64,000 nucleotides of DNA, taken from assembly GCA_022495995.1 (NCBI GenBank), contig JAFEMH010005386.1, positions 1 through 64,000 of the forward strand, read 5' to 3'. Below the pieces are notes generated by a model. It worked only from the letters and a program-made list of their open reading frames with translations. It made no database searches and was not told the origin of the DNA. This document shows positions 1-12,700 of this stretch, piece by piece. Both the position numbers and the translations under genes were made by a program. The stretch's first letter is position 1, and each line of letters begins with the position of its first letter. The stretch comes from Adenophora triphylla var. japonica. Taxonomy: Eukaryota > Streptophyta > Magnoliopsida > Asterales > Campanulaceae.

Positions 1-1415
1 CTTTGGGATGCCTTTCGAGTGATATCTTCAGAGGTTTGGTAAAAGAAAGGTTTGCTCCGGCCTTAGATAATTCTATCGTACTCCTAGAGACCCCAATGCT
101 CCTTTGGATACCTCCATAGCAGTATGCCTTTCATCGCCACTCATACGGGCACCTGACGAGATGATTGCGTCCCCCTGAAAAGTGGCAATCCAAGGTTTGA
201 TAGAGCAAGGAAAGTTAGAAGTGCCCCGAGGGGCCTTATACGAGCAAAAATCCTTTTCCAGGGAACCAGTAACCAAGTGAACATCTGATTGCAAAAATTC
301 GGAGAGCCTTCGCATGCCAAGGCAAATGTGGAAACTGGTGAAGATCCCCAGATGGTTAATCTCGAAGTTCTGGATTTGAGAATGATGGACAGACCCATCC
401 TGCCCGAGATCGCCTCGACATGTACGGCATTGGATCCAAGTTGGTCAAGAGCGAGATGAGGCTCCGACATGAAGCTCAAATTGACAGGACCTTCTCGGGA
501 GGTCTTCGGGAGCCATGGTTTGGCCGCCAAGTCCCAATCTCGATGGCACTTTTCAGCGTGAAGAAGGAAGAAAATCCTCCTCCCCACTCTCAATCCAGTC
601 CCGGATATGTCAGGACGCCACCACCAGCCTTCCTATGTCACCACCGCGCGGAACTCACGGCCCTGCCAACTTACAAAGGCCAGCTAGCCTCCAAACAAGC
701 AATTTTAAGTGCCGCCATCCCAACAGCTAGCCGTCAGGATGGAGCAATTCGGCATGCCTCGGCAGCTGTCAAGTGTCCCCTCTCGGAATGATACCCCGGT
801 CCTCGGGCAGATATCGGTAGCAGGGAATGAAGGTTTGAAAACAATGGAGGAGAAATGTGGTTAGCCATCGGGGCTCTCGAGGAACGCCAAAATGGGCAGC
901 AGGCATGGATCGAAGAGGCCACATGTCATTTCTCTGGAACATTGGCAATCCCTTACACTGTCTGGGGCTCCTTTTCAAGAACAAATACGTGCCTGCTTCC
1001 TCGACCTCTAATGCCTCTCGTTACACTCCTCAGTAATCCAACCATTTGCTTCCCTGGTTGACGCTAACGGCAACAAATTCTCGCAGTCTAGCTCAACTCA
1101 GAACCATCTCTAGCACAACTGGACCCTGGCTCCCAAATTCACTCCATGACCAATTGTCGAGCACATTTGGTGGGATATCTGTGCCCCTCGACTACCTCGA
1201 GAGGGACTATCAAGATTGGATAAATGAAGATCGTCCTCCCCAAAAAGAAGAAAGCCTCTTCCCAAAGCAAAGTTGGAAGAAAAATTCGAAGACTGGTGAG
1301 ATACCAGCTGTGGGGACACTCTGGAACCTTTCAGGAGGATTTGACTACTATGTCATTTACTCTAATGGGCCTAAGGTCCCTTCCTCCACGAAACTGCAGC
1401 GCAAATGACTGAGTC
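1..1415 (+). pseudogene. Degenerate gag remnant of element B (zinc-knuckle region plus a second gag N-terminal block)
   Basis: Around 120-240 the + strand keeps a decayed CAFH...GH..DDC...LK pattern, like the Cys/His knuckle at the end of Tat/Ogre gag, but stops and frameshifts break it. From about 450 a block encoding MRLRHEAQID begins, followed by fragments resembling the gag N-terminus of element A (around 16,793). The rest to 1,415 is open only in short pieces and matches 13,985-14,900 of A in reverse complement. No intact product is expected. The assignment to gag rests mainly on comparison with A, where the gag core is clearer. Confidence 0.5.
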
Positions 1416-2137
1416 CTTTTTGAGGCCCGAAATTCAAGTACCAATGAATAGTCTTTTAGTCAACCTTTGTAGGTTCTAGTATTTTTCTCTTTCACCTAAG
1501 TCCTTCCTGGACATTTGTCGTTTTAGTCCGTTTTGGACATAATAGTTAAATGTCTAACTTTTATATAAGTCTTTTTTCTTTTCTTGATAGACTCGAGACA
1601 TCACTTGCACACCCACGTTACACTTAATTGAAATGGTTTTATCCTAAATGATCACTTGTGCTGCTCAACCACTAATTCTTTGAAATGATTAATATTTAAA
1701 TTAATCGGAGTGAGAAAATCAATCGATATCCTTCTCAAATTGGGGCTTACCAACTCCCCATCTTGCACCTCATATGCTCACATCTCTTTCATCATCCACG
1801 TCATTTCGTTGATCAAGAATTTGCATGAATCTTACTCAATTAAGCTTAAGCAAGCAATGAGGACTCAATTTTGTTTAGGTCATCCGGTAGGGATTGCGGT
1901 TGAAGCCGTTCACCAGTAGGGAAAACCTTTACCTCACCCTCACCAAACAATACCCTTTCATTTCAAGATCGGCGTGTTTTGAAACCCGGTTTAGCCATCA
2001 TTTTTTGCTCCATGTTAAGAGAAGTCCAAGCAAGCCCAAGAAGTTAGCTTCGAGAGTCGGCGATGCGCAAAATATCTCAAGCCATGAAGGAAGGACAAAG
2101 ATAATCCTCAACTCCTCAGAAGGCCTTCCAAGTTATT

Positions 2138-2210
2138 AAAAAAAAACAAAAAAAAAAGCACAAAAAAAAAGCCACAAAAAAAAACCAAAAAAACAAAAAA
2201 AGGGGGGGGG
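2138..2210. repeat. A-rich/G low-complexity tract
   Basis: Runs of A broken by single C or G bases, ending in about nine G. Element A has matching T runs near 12,090-12,120 and 13,180-13,260, so the tract is ancestral to both copies and variable in length. Confidence 0.85.
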
Positions 2211-2389
2211 GAGGATTTTAAATCCTCACAATTCAGCAAGAATCCTCAATGTCTCAGGAGGCTTTTTAAAAGAAGGATTGTCGATCCTCACAATTCAGCA
2301 AAAGTCTCCGACTACTCAAGAAGCTCTCCAATGATCAAAAAGGAGCCCGAATTCTCGCAAGTTCGCAAAAGTTTTCGACAGCTTGGACT

Positions 2390-2725
2390 TCCTCTCACCA
2401 TTACCTTAATCAATCCCAAGCCATCCTCTCGATTTTAGAGGATACTCCCACTTCCTTAATCAATCCCAAGCCATCCTCTCGATTTTAGAGGATACTCCCA
2501 CTTCCTTAATCAATCCCATGCCATCCTCTCGCTTTTAGAGGATATTCCCATTACCATTACCCTTGCCTTTGGCCAAAGTCAAAATCTGACCTCTCATTCT
2601 TAGAGGCAATCAATCTTCATCGCCGTAGATTTCCTAAACACATCCCCTGCAAGTCAACCTCTCATCTTTAGAGGCTTAGTCAGCAAAAAGCCCAACTCCC
2701 CGACTTCTCATCTTAAGAGGTTATG
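2390..2725. repeat. 50-bp tandem repeat and iterated CCTCT...AGAGG hairpins
   Basis: A 50-bp unit starting CCATCCTCTCGATTTTAGAG recurs at 2,421, 2,471 and 2,521. Each unit has a short inverted repeat (CCTCT, loop, AGAGG). Diverged versions of the same hairpin continue to about 2,722 with different spacing. Element A carries the same motif at 11,610-11,880 and again at 12,690-12,970. Confidence 0.75.
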
Positions 2726-4534
2726 ATATCCTAAATCACCCGATGGCCGATCGAAGCTCGAAAACCCAAACACAGAGTCCCTATCGGATAATAATTTCAT
2801 TCCAATATCTTTGAGAGCTAAGTCAAATTAATGCTTCATTGCTTGCTTAAATTGGAATCTAATCCATCTTGACTCAAAGTCATCAATCTAAGATTGTGCA
2901 AATTCAATCCATTCATTTGGCACTTCATGTGAGCACATTTCATTTCTCTTTCGCAAACACTTGCCGTGGATGTCTCACTGAGGCTTCACATCCGTGCCTT
3001 TCATCGACACTCCATTAGGACATGTTTTTTTTTCAATCTTCCAAATCCTCAACATCCTCAAAGGTCCTCAGATCCTCGTAATTTCAACATTCGTTCTCTT
3101 TTTCAATCGATAAGCCCAAACTACGGCGACCTGAGCTCCTCTGTCAGGAGGGAACGTAGGCAACCATAACCGGCCTCGGTCGAAATCACAAACAAATCTC
3201 GAAAAAAAAATCCTGGTCTCATCAAGGATCGTCCCTATACACTTTCCGTCCTTCCAAGCTTGATTCTCGATATCAGTTGGTTTTCTCCTTGTGATTAATC
3301 AAAATATTTGTTCATATCAGATTTAGTGTTTGAATAACCCGAACATCAATAAAGGGTTTTAAGCAGCCTTGTGATCGTCATGAATAAGACAAGTTTTCAA
3401 GTATCTCGATAAGTCTTCTCTCTCTCCATCATAGGAAATTAGAGCCAAACACTGTCTTTCTGTCAGCAGGGGCTTCCATACACTTTCCCACACCTTGTGA
3501 TGCTTATACTCTCTCAAAAGAGTCAAACCTAAAGCGAGTGTGTATGCACAAAAATCGGGATTCATTCCCACTTTTCGAAAAATGTGCCCCTGCACGTAAA
3601 AATTCCTGAGACTTGTCCATTGACTGATTGACTAAAGTTTGAAATGATGGGTTGCCTCCGTGGCCACAAGATGACTCTGTCTGCAATAGGGATGCCTTGA
3701 ATCTCTCCAAGCTGGGGCTTTTTTGTTAAGTTGTTCTCTCAGGCTCTCTTTACCAGATTCCCTCCGGGTTTGCTTTGCATCATCAACTGGGGCTTCGCCA
3801 TGGTCACCTCATCAAGATCTAGGGCTTTGCCTAGTCATCTATTCAAAACCAGGGCATTCTCTGCACGTTCTCTGCTGCTTGCCATCTCGGGTGCACGACA
3901 CACCTTATTCTCACCAGCAACAACTCAATCTGCTGCAATTTGTACTCCCGGGAGCATCCCGGACTTGCCTAGACTGCACTATATCATCCATCACTCATAC
4001 ATTTCCCCACCTCATGGGAGAGGGCTCACCCCGCCATACATAAACACATACAAACCCTCTCACCACCATGCATCCCCACAAAAATCTCCCAAGGGCTCAT
4101 GTAGCATGCACGAAACTTGAATCAATAGGAACAATCCTAAGTGATTGAAGATCATAAATCATAGTTTCCCTGCCAAAATCTTAGGCTAAGCGCATGTCCA
4201 AAAACAAGTAAATGCATCATCTCGCGAACATATGCAGTGATACTCTCATAATCATTTTGGTTCTATGTATGCATCCGTCATCATGAATGTCATATATGCA
4301 TCTTCCTCTCTACTAACAAATGCAGCAATTCGGACATGAAAGACCAGGTTTTCCGTTACGACTGAAGCCTCTTCGCGACAAGGATGGTCTCCATCGAAGC
4401 GTAATGACAATGACTTCAATGCACTGCCCAAATATCGGCAAGACCCTCAAGTCCGCACCGGCTTGACTCGCACGCCTCAAGTCACCACCATCTTGGATTC
4501 AGATATCTAAATCCCGGTAGTTATTGTAAGCTCG

Positions 4535-5225
4535 AATCTTCCCCAGTGAGAATACCTTCAAATAGTCTCCCTCAGGTACAAAACCTCAACTTAGGTTCAT
4601 ACTCCTGAACTAAGTCCCAATTTAGGTTCATATTCCTGAACCAAACCTCAACATAGGTTCATACTCCTGAACCAAGCCCCCATTTAGGTTCATACTCCTG
4701 AACAAAACCTCAACTTAGGTTCATACTCCTGAACTAAGTCCCCATTTAGGTTCCTACTCCTGAACCAAACCTCAACTTAGGTTCATACTCCTGAACCAGG
4801 TCCCCGTTTAGGTTCATACTCATGAACCAGGTCCCCACTTAGGTTCATACTTCTGAACTAAGCCCCCATTTAGGTTCATACTCATGAACCAAACCTCAAC
4901 TTAGGTTCATAATCTTGAACCAGGTCCCCATTTAGGTTCATACTCCTGTACCAGGTCCCCACTTAGGTTCATACTCCTGAACTAAGTCCCCACTAAGGTT
5001 CATACTCCTGAACTAAGTCCCTATTTAGGTTCATACTCCTGAACCAGGTCCCCACTTAGGTTCATACTCCTGAACTAAGTCCCCATTTAGGTTCGTTCTC
5101 CTGAACCCGGTCCCCATTTAGGTTCATACTTCTGAACCAGGTTCCCCCTTAGGTTCATACTCCTGAACTAAGTCCCCATTTAGGTTCATACTCCTGAACT
5201 AAACCTCAACTTAGGTTCATCCCCG
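4535..5225 (+). repeat. ~30-bp tandem repeat array (AGGTTCATACTCCTGAAC type), element B
   Basis: More than twenty imperfect head-to-tail copies of a ~30-bp unit with the core AGGTTCATACTCCTGAAC and alternating spacers (AAGTCCCCATT or AAACCTCAACT). The alternation suggests a ~60-bp higher-order unit. Element A has the reverse complement at 8,855-9,765. Tandem repeats between the coding region and the 3' LTR are a known feature of Ogre/Tat elements. Confidence 0.9.
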
Positions 5226-5391
5226 ACGAAATCTAACGGATTCCCATTTCTTTCTACGACAGCAAACGTAAGTCCGATCCCTTCAAACGAAGTCCACCAA
5301 AAGACTGTCTTTCACCACAGAGTCCGTCCTCAACGTAAGGATACGAACCATCGAAGGAAATCGTTTCAAAACAAGTTGATACCTCCAGATC

Positions 5392-5802
5392 ACCATCATC
5401 AAGGTTCGAGGCACCTAAAATGCCATCATCAAGGTTCGAGGCACCTAAAACGCCATCATCAAGGTTCGAGGCACCTAAAACGCAATCATCAAGGATCGAG
5501 GCACCTAAAAAGCCATCATCAAGGTTCGAGGCACCTAAAATGCCATCATCAAGGTTCGAGGCACTTAAAACGCCATCATCAAGGTTCGAGGCACCTAAAA
5601 GGCCATCATCAAGGTTTGAGGCACCTAAACGCCATCATCAAGGTTCGAGGCACCTAAAATGCCATCATCAAGGTTCGAGGCAGCTAAAACGCCATCATCA
5701 AGGTTCGAGGTACCTAAAACGCCATCAGCAAGGTTCGAGGCACCTAAAACGCCATCATCAAGGTTCGAGGCACCTAAACGCCATCATAAAGATTCGAGGC
5801 AC
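5392..5802 (+). repeat. 30-bp tandem repeat array (CATCATCAAGGTTCGAGGCA), element B, left part
   Basis: About fourteen copies of a 30-bp unit. Because 30 is a multiple of three, all frames stay open and spell a decapeptide repeat, but this is not evidence of coding. The array is broken by element A at 5,802 and continues at 20,062-20,160. Confidence 0.92.
5798..5802. repeat. Target-site duplication of element A, left copy (GGCAC)
   Basis: The five bases before the left LTR of A are GGCAC and match 20,062-20,066 after the right LTR. A perfect 5-bp duplication is the normal mark of LTR-retrotransposon integration. Confidence 0.9.
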
Positions 5803-7516
5803 TGTGATGATGTGCGTCCGATTTTTAATTTTGAAAAATCAAACGGAGTCGCCACGCCATTTTTAGTTTAAGGTCCAAAACTTTGAAAAATGCCCAAAAA
5901 TGAGAGAAGTTAGTTCGGAGGTCACGTTACACTCTGGGAAGAACGATTAGCACGTTCACCCGAAATGCCTCGTAAAATGAGTCTTCCAAACTTGAAACCA
6001 TTTATATGTGTGTGTGTGTGTATGTGTTTTGAAAAAGGGATTTTCTAGAAATAAAAGTTTTGACTGGACTGGACTGAAATTAATCAAAACAAAGGTGCTT
6101 CGTGAGTGAAAAAGGATCAAAACAAAAATATCTCGCCATGGAACATTCATGTCCGCGCGGATCGTGACGAGCCTCAATCCCGTCCCCGCGCAGATAAGGC
6201 AAAAGAGGTTTCATTTTTAGCTTTCCAGTCCCGATTCGTAATTTTCAGTAATGTCTACCGGAGTTGCTGAATCGAATCGGAGTTTGCAACAGTAAAAATG
6301 TTAAGTAAAACATTTTTGGACTTTGCATCCATGCTTGTCCCCATTTCCCTTAGGCTTTGATTAGTGATCACTAAACATGATTAGTGGTAATCTACTATAT
6401 CAAGCCATCATTAGGGTACATTAGGACTTAGAAGCACTTCATTTGCTTGGGATGGGGAGATTTAACATAAAATAAATTTGATAAAACAAGAAGTAGGTCA
6501 AGATGTATCAACTTTTAGAGGAAGATCTTCTAAGGTGGTCATTAAGATGACCATCCTTGAGATCTATACTCAAGTGTATCTCATACATCTTGTGTGACCT
6601 AATTTGTGAGTCTTAAGGATGTTCATCCATGGAAATGGTTCCAAGGTGAACATATTAGACTAGGGAAAAGTATTTACAAGGAAGTAAACAATTTAGACCA
6701 TTTAAGATGGTCATCCATGGAGATTTTACTCCAAGGTGAACATTCTTAGGTCAAGTAAAGCAAATTTATGTAAAAACAAGGGACATTAGGGAGTAACATA
6801 AGAAAAGATGTAGACCTACATGGAAGATCATCCATGGAGATGAACTCCATGGAGATCTTCCTAGATCCAAGGACTAGAGGGAGGGGGATCAACAATAAAT
6901 AAATAGATAGTGAAGATTTAACAAGTAGATAAACAAGATCTAAAGAAATATAGCAAGATAACAAAATTTAAGGAAGATGATGCTTGAACAAAGATAAGTT
7001 TAGTGAAAAAGAAGGAGGGTTTTACCAATGGTGGCACCCTATCTTCCTTGGTTTGGAGTTTGACTTGAGGAGTATCAAGATTTAGTGTTTGGATTTGTTT
7101 GTGTTTGGATGAGTGTTTGAAGGCTGTTTTCTGGAGATATTTCGGAAGAGTAACAGTGTGTAAGTTGTTCATCCCTTAAACTGAGAGAGAAGGGTTGAAT
7201 TTATAAGCTGGATTAGGTTTCAATAGTGTCCGCACGGATGAGACTGAGTCTCATTCTTATCCACGCGGATTGGGATGTAGGTGTGCCTGATTCTGCAGAA
7301 AAGCAGTTTTGGCTGTTTGCAATTAATTAAAAGTTGGTCAATTTCTTGGAAATCACTCTTTCCAGCGAGATCCAACCCATTTTGTTGTTCCTTTAAGGTC
7401 CTCCCTTGTTTAAATTGCCTTAGGAAGTGACCAAAATGCCCTTAAATGTTTATTTGACTTGGAAAATGTTAAATTGGGCTGAAGGAACATTGGCGGTTCA
7501 GATTGGGACACTTACA
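5803..7516 (-). repeat. 3' LTR of element A
   Basis: A 1,714-bp repeat. On the minus strand it begins TGTAAGTGTCCC and ends CATCATCACA, giving TG...CA ends. It matches 18,344-20,061 with small indels and substitutions. Hydrophobic or low-complexity open frames inside it (for example 6,746-6,964) recur in the other LTRs and are not genes. Confidence 0.93.
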
Positions 7517-7839
7517 GTAGCCCCTCGAGGACGGCACTTTCGGAGGAAGTGGGGTTGTCGATAAAAGTGAGGTCCCAATCTGTTGGGGAAAAGAGGGTGA
7601 CCATTTTGGTCGAACCGCTGGGAAAAGGAATGACCATTTCGGTATGATGGTTGAACCTAATGGTAGGCTACCTACGTATCCTTAAGAGGAATCAAGCCGA
7701 TCATAGTTCGGGTATGATTATCTTCAGACGTCGACCCTAGAGTGACTATTTTAGGGTGTCAACCTGGTAATGATTTCAGTTTGTCGAATCAGAGGATGAT
7801 TGCGGTTTACCACTTTCCTCGTATTTTGTGTTGAAACCG
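7517..7839 (-). other. Polypurine-tract region and 3' non-coding sequence of element A
   Basis: Beside the 3' LTR the minus strand reads CGAGGGGCTAC before the LTR's TGTAAG. This purine-rich stretch is where plus-strand DNA synthesis should start. Element B has the same context at 20,475-20,495 (CCGAGGAGCTAC). The rest is unique 3' non-coding sequence shared by both copies. Confidence 0.55.
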
Positions 7840-8667
7840 AAGTGATAGCGTTTAGGTGCCTCAAGCCTTAGTGATAGCGTTTAGGTGCCTCAAGCCTTAA
7901 CGATGGCGTTTAGGTGCCTCGAACCTTAATGATGGCATTTTAGGTGCCTCGAGCCTTGATGATGGCATTTTAGGTGCCTCGGGCCTTGATGATGGCGTTT
8001 TAGGTGCCTCGAACCTTGATGATGGCGTTTTAGGTGCCTCGGACCTCGATGATGGCCTTTTAGGTGCCTCGGACCTCGATGATGGCGTTTTAGGTGCCTC
8101 GAATCTCGATGATGGCATTTTAGGTGCCTCGAACGTTTTAGGTGCCTCGAGCCTTGATGATGGCATTTTAGGTGCCTCGAGCCTTGATGATGGCATTTTA
8201 GGTGCCTCGAGCCTTGATGATGGCATTTTAGGTGCCTCGAGCCTTGATGATGGCATTTTTTGTGCCTCGAGCCTTGATGATGGCGTTTTAGGTGCCTAGA
8301 GCCTTGATGATGGCGTTTTAGGTGCCTCGAGCCTTGATGATGGCATTTTAGGTGCCTCATGCCTTGATGATGGCATTTTAGGTGCCTCGAACCTTGATGA
8401 TGGCGTTTTAGGTGCCTCGAACCTCGATGATGGCGTTTAGGTGCCTCAAACCTCGATGATGGCGTTTTAGGTGCCTCGAACCTCGATGATGGCGTTTTAG
8501 GTGCCTCGAACCTTGATGATGGCGTTTTAGGTGCCTCGAACCTTGATGATGGCATTTTTGGTGCCTCGAACCTTGATGATGGCGTTTTAGGTGCCTCGAG
8601 CCTTGATGATGGCGTTTTAGGTGCCTCGAACCTTGATGATGGCGTTTTAGGTGCCTCGAACCTTGAC
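7840..8667 (-). repeat. 30-bp tandem repeat array, element A
   Basis: About 27 copies of the 30-bp unit seen in B (core GGTGCCTCGAACCTTGATGA on this strand). Occasional one-base deletions shift the frame between blocks. The array is about twice as long as B's left part, showing that copy number changed after the copies separated. Confidence 0.92.
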
Positions 8668-8854
8668 AAATGGTGATCTGGAGGTATCAACTTGTTTTGA
8701 AACGATTTCTTTCGATGGTTCGTATCCTTTCTTTGGGGACGGACTCTGAGGGGATAGACGGTCTTTTGGTGGACTTCATTTAAAGGGATTAGTCTTACGT
8801 TTGCTGCCGGAGGTGAAAACGAGGAAAGAAACGGGATTTCGTTAGCTTTCGTCG

Positions 8855-9765
8855 GAGATGAACCTAAGTTGAGGTTTGGTTCAGGAGTATGAACCTAAAT
8901 GGGGACTTAGTTCAGGAGTATGATCCTAAGTCGAGGTTTGGTTCAGGAGTATGGACCTAAATGAGGACTTAGTTCAGGAGTAAGAACCTAAGTTGAGGTT
9001 TAGTTCAGGAGTATGAACCTAAATTGGGACTTAGTTCAGAAGTATGAACCTAAGTTGAGGTTTGGTTTAGGAGTATGAACCTAAATGGGGACTTAGTCGA
9101 GGTTTTGTTCAGGAGTATGAACCTAAATGGGGACTTAGTTCAGGAGTATGAACCTAAGTTGAGGTTTGGTTCAGGAGTATGAACCTAAATGGGGACTTAG
9201 TTAAGGAGTATGAACCTAAGTTGAGGTTCGGTTCAGGAGTATGAACCTAAATGGGGACTTAGTTCAGGAGTATGATCCTAAGTCGAGGTTTGGTTCAGGA
9301 GTATGGACCTAAATGAGGACTTAGTTTAGGAGTATGAACCTAAGTTGAGGTTAAGTTCAGGAGTATGAACCTAAATGGGGACTTAGTTCAGGAGTATGAA
9401 CCTAAGTTGAGGTTCGGTTCAGAGTATGAACCTAAATGGGGAATTAGTTCGGAGTATGATCCTAAGTCGAGGTTTGGTTCAGAGTATGGACCTAAATGAG
9501 GATTTAGTTCGTAAGTATGAACCTAAGTTGAGGTTTAGTTCAGAGTATGAAACTAAGTGGGGACTTAGTTCAGAGTATGAACCTAAGTTGAGGTTTGGTT
9601 CAGGAGTAATGAACCTAAATGGGGACTTAGTCGTGGTTTGGTTCAGAGTATGAACCTAAATTGGGGACTTAGTTCAGGAGTATGAACCTAAGTTGAGGTT
9701 TGGTTCGGGAGTATGAACCTAAATGGGGACTTAGTTCAGAGTATGAACCTAAGTTGAGGTTTTGT
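8855..9765 (-). repeat. ~30-bp tandem repeat array (GTTCAGGAGTATGAACCTAA), element A
   Basis: About thirty copies of a ~30-bp unit with alternating spacers, the reverse complement of the array at 4,535-5,225. A sub-block around 9,420-9,600 has shortened units (CAGAGTATG instead of CAGGAGTATG), indicating local homogenisation. Confidence 0.9.
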
Positions 9766-12700
9766 ACAGAGGGAGACTATTTGAAGTGTGTTCGGGAACC
9801 TAGCTTACAATGATAACTATCGGGATTTAGATATCTCGAATCCAAGATGGTGGTGACTTGAGGCGTCTCCGAGTCAAGCTGGTGCGACTCGAGGGTCTTC
9901 GCCGCTATTTGGGCAATTCTGTTGAAGTCATTGTCATTACGCTTCGATGGAGACCATCCTTTTTCGTGAAGAGGCTTCAGGTCGTAACGGTAAGCTGGTC
10001 TTTCATGTTTGAATTGCTGCATTTGTTAGTAGAGAGGAAGATGCATATATGACATTCATGATGACAGATGCATGCATAGAACCAAGATGATTATGAGAGT
10101 ATCACTGCATATGTTCGCGAGATGATGCATTTACTTGCTTTTGGAGATGCACTTAGCCTAAGCTTTTGGCAGGGAATTATGATTTATTATCTTCAATCAC
10201 TTAGGATTGTTCCTATTGATTCAAGTTTTGTGCATGCTACATGAGCCCTTGGGAAATTTCTGTGGGGATGCATGGTGGTGAGAGGGTTTGTATGTGTTTA
10301 TGTATGGTGGGGTGAACCCTCTCCCATGAGGTGGGGAAATGTATGAGTGATGGATGATATTGTGCAGTCTAGGCAAGTCGGGGATGCTCCCGGGAGTACA
10401 AATTGCAGCAGATTGAGTTGTTGCTGGGGAGAATAAGGTGTGTTGTGCACCTGAGATGGAAAATAGCAGAGAACGTGCAGAGAATGCCCTGGTTTTGAAG
10501 AGATGACTAGGCGAAGCCCCAGATCTTGATGAGGTGACCATGACGAAGCCCCAGTTGATGATGCAAAGCAAACCCAGAGGGAATCTGGTAAAGAGAGCCT
10601 GAGAGAACAGCTTAACAAAAGCCCCAGCTTGGAGAGATTCAATGCATCCCTATTGTAGACAGAGTCATCTTGTGGCCATGGAGGCAACCCATCATTTCAA
10701 ACTTTAGTCAATCAGTCAATGGACAAGACTCAGAAATGTTTACGTGCAGGGGCACATCTTTCGAAAAGTGGGAATGAATCCCGATTTTGTGTATACACAC
10801 TCGCTTTAGGTTTGACTCTTTTGGGAGAGTATAAGCATCACAAGGTGTGGAAAAGTGTATGGAAGCCCCTGCTGACAGAAAAACAGTGTTTGGCTCTATT
10901 TCCTTATGATGGAGAGAGAGAAGACTTGTCGAGACACTTGAAAACTTGTCTTATTCATGATGATCACAAGGCTGCTTAAAACCCTTTATTGATGTTCGGG
11001 CTATTCAAATACTAAATCTGATATGAACAAATATTTTGATTAATCACAAGGAGAAAACCAAGCGATATCGAGAATCAAGCTCTAAGGACGAAAAGTGTAT
11101 AGGGACGATCCTTGATGAGACCGATTTTTCGAGATTTGTTTGTGATTTCGACCGGATCAGTTATGGTTGCCTACGTTCCCCTCCTTGGGAGGAGCTCAGG
11201 TCGCCGTAGTTCGGGCTTATCTCGATTGAAAAGAGAACGAATGTTGAAATTCGAGGATCTGAGGTCCTTTGAGGATTTTGAGGATTGAAAAACATGTCCT
11301 CCTGGAGTTTCGATGAAAGACACGGATGCGAAGCGGCTCAATGGGACATCCACTCGCAAGCTGTTTGCGGAAAAGAGAAATGAAATGTGCTCACATGAAG
11401 TTCCAAATGAATGGATTGAATTTGCACAATCTTAGATTGATGACTTTGAGCCAAGATGGATTAGATTCCAATTTAAGCAAGCAATGAAGCGTTAATTTGA
11501 TTTAGCTTTCAAAGATATTAGAATGAAATTACTATCCGGTAGGGACTGTAGCTGGGTTTCTGGGCTTCGATCGGCCATCGGATTTAGGATATCATGACCT
11601 CTTAAGATGAGAGGTCAGCTGGGCTTTTTACTGACTGACCCTCTAAAGATGAGAGGTTGGCTTGGAGGGATGTGTTTAGGATTTCTAAGGTAAGGAAACT
11701 GATTTGCCTCTAAGAATGAGAGGTCAGATTTTGACTTTGGCCAAAGGCAAGGGTAATGGTAACAGAATATCCTCTAAAAGCGAGAGGTTAAGGAAATGGG
11801 AATATCCTCTAAAATCGAGAGGATGGCTTGGGATTGGTTAAGGTAATGGGAATATCCTCTAAAATCGAGAGGATGGCTTGGAATTGATTAAGGTAATGGT
11901 GAGAGGAAGTCCAAGCTATCGAGAACTTTTGCGAATCTTGTGAGAATTCGGGCTCCTTTTGATCATTGGAGAGCTTCTTGAGAAGCTCGGGAGACTTTTA
12001 CCGAATCGTGAGGATCGATGCCCTTCTTCTTTTTTTTTTTTAAAGGCCTCCCGGGACATTGAGGATTCTTGCTAGAATTGTGAGGATTTAAAATACCTTC
12101 TTTTTTTTTTTTTTTTTTTGACTTGGAAAGCCTCTGAGGAGTTGAGGATTATCTTTGTCCTTCCTTCATGGCTTGAGATATTTTGCGCATCGCCGACTCG
12201 AAGTTAACTTCTTGGGCCCCGCTTGGACTTCTCTCGCAAGGAGCAAAGGTGATGGCTAAATAGGGTTTCAAAACATGCCGATCTTGAAATGAAAGGGTAT
12301 TGTTTAGTGAGGGTGAGGTAATGGCTTTCTCTAGAGTGAAAGGCTTCCAACCGCAATCCCTACCGAATGACCTAAACGAAATTGAGTCCTCATTGCTTGC
12401 TTAAGCTTTACTTGAGGAAGATTCATGCAAATTCTTGATCAACGAAATGGCAAGTGTTTGCGAAGAGAAATGAAATGTGCTCACATGAAGTGCCAAATGA
12501 ATGGATTGAATTTGCACAATCTTAGATTGATGACTTTGAGCCAAGATGGATTAGATTCCAATTTAAGCAAGCAATGAAGCATTAATTTGACTTAGCTCTC
12601 GAAGATATTGGAATGAAATTATTATCTCGATAGGACCGTAGCCGGGTTTCCGGCTTTGATCGGCCATCGGTGATTTAGGATATCATGACCTCTTAAGCAT

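Larger units (their letters stand above)
1416..4530 (+). other. Non-coding internal region of element B
   Basis: No gene is supported here. The sequence is conserved in reverse complement in element A (about 9,780-13,985). Short open frames at 2,966-3,169, 3,359-3,710 and 3,723-4,120 recur in A but resemble no protein I recognise and are better read as conserved non-coding sequence. It includes a poly(A)/poly(G) tract at about 2,138-2,210 and a cluster of short hairpins at 2,390-2,725. Confidence 0.55.
1..5802 (+). mobile_element. Ogre-like LTR retrotransposon B, left segment (internal region)
   Basis: This is the internal part of a long Ty3/Ogre-like element on the + strand whose 5' end lies before the window. 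It contains, in order, a broken gag remnant, about 3 kb of non-coding sequence and two arrays of ~30-bp tandem repeats. The same blocks appear in the same order, reverse-complemented, at about 15,100 down to 7,840, which belongs to sister element A. The segment is cut at 5,802 by A and resumes at 20,062; the bases at the break, GGCAC, are duplicated on both sides. No reverse transcriptase or integrase reading frame was seen in either copy, so the family looks non-autonomous. Orientation follows from the primer-binding site and LTR of A and from B's 3' LTR at 20,496-22,314. Confidence 0.78.

Noticed and set aside
5376..5866. Open frames encoding a decapeptide repeat (PSSRFEAPK type), also at 7,897-8,690
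   Set aside because: All frames are open because the DNA unit is 30 bp; the arrays are 3' non-coding tandem repeats of Ogre-like elements and frameshift freely between copies.
6746..7172. Hydrophobic short ORFs, repeated at 19,283-19,501
   Set aside because: They lie inside LTRs and are conserved only because the LTRs are copies; no domain seen.
5392..8667. CRISPR-like regularly spaced 30-bp direct repeats
   Set aside because: Units are contiguous with no unique spacers and lie in plant retroelements.
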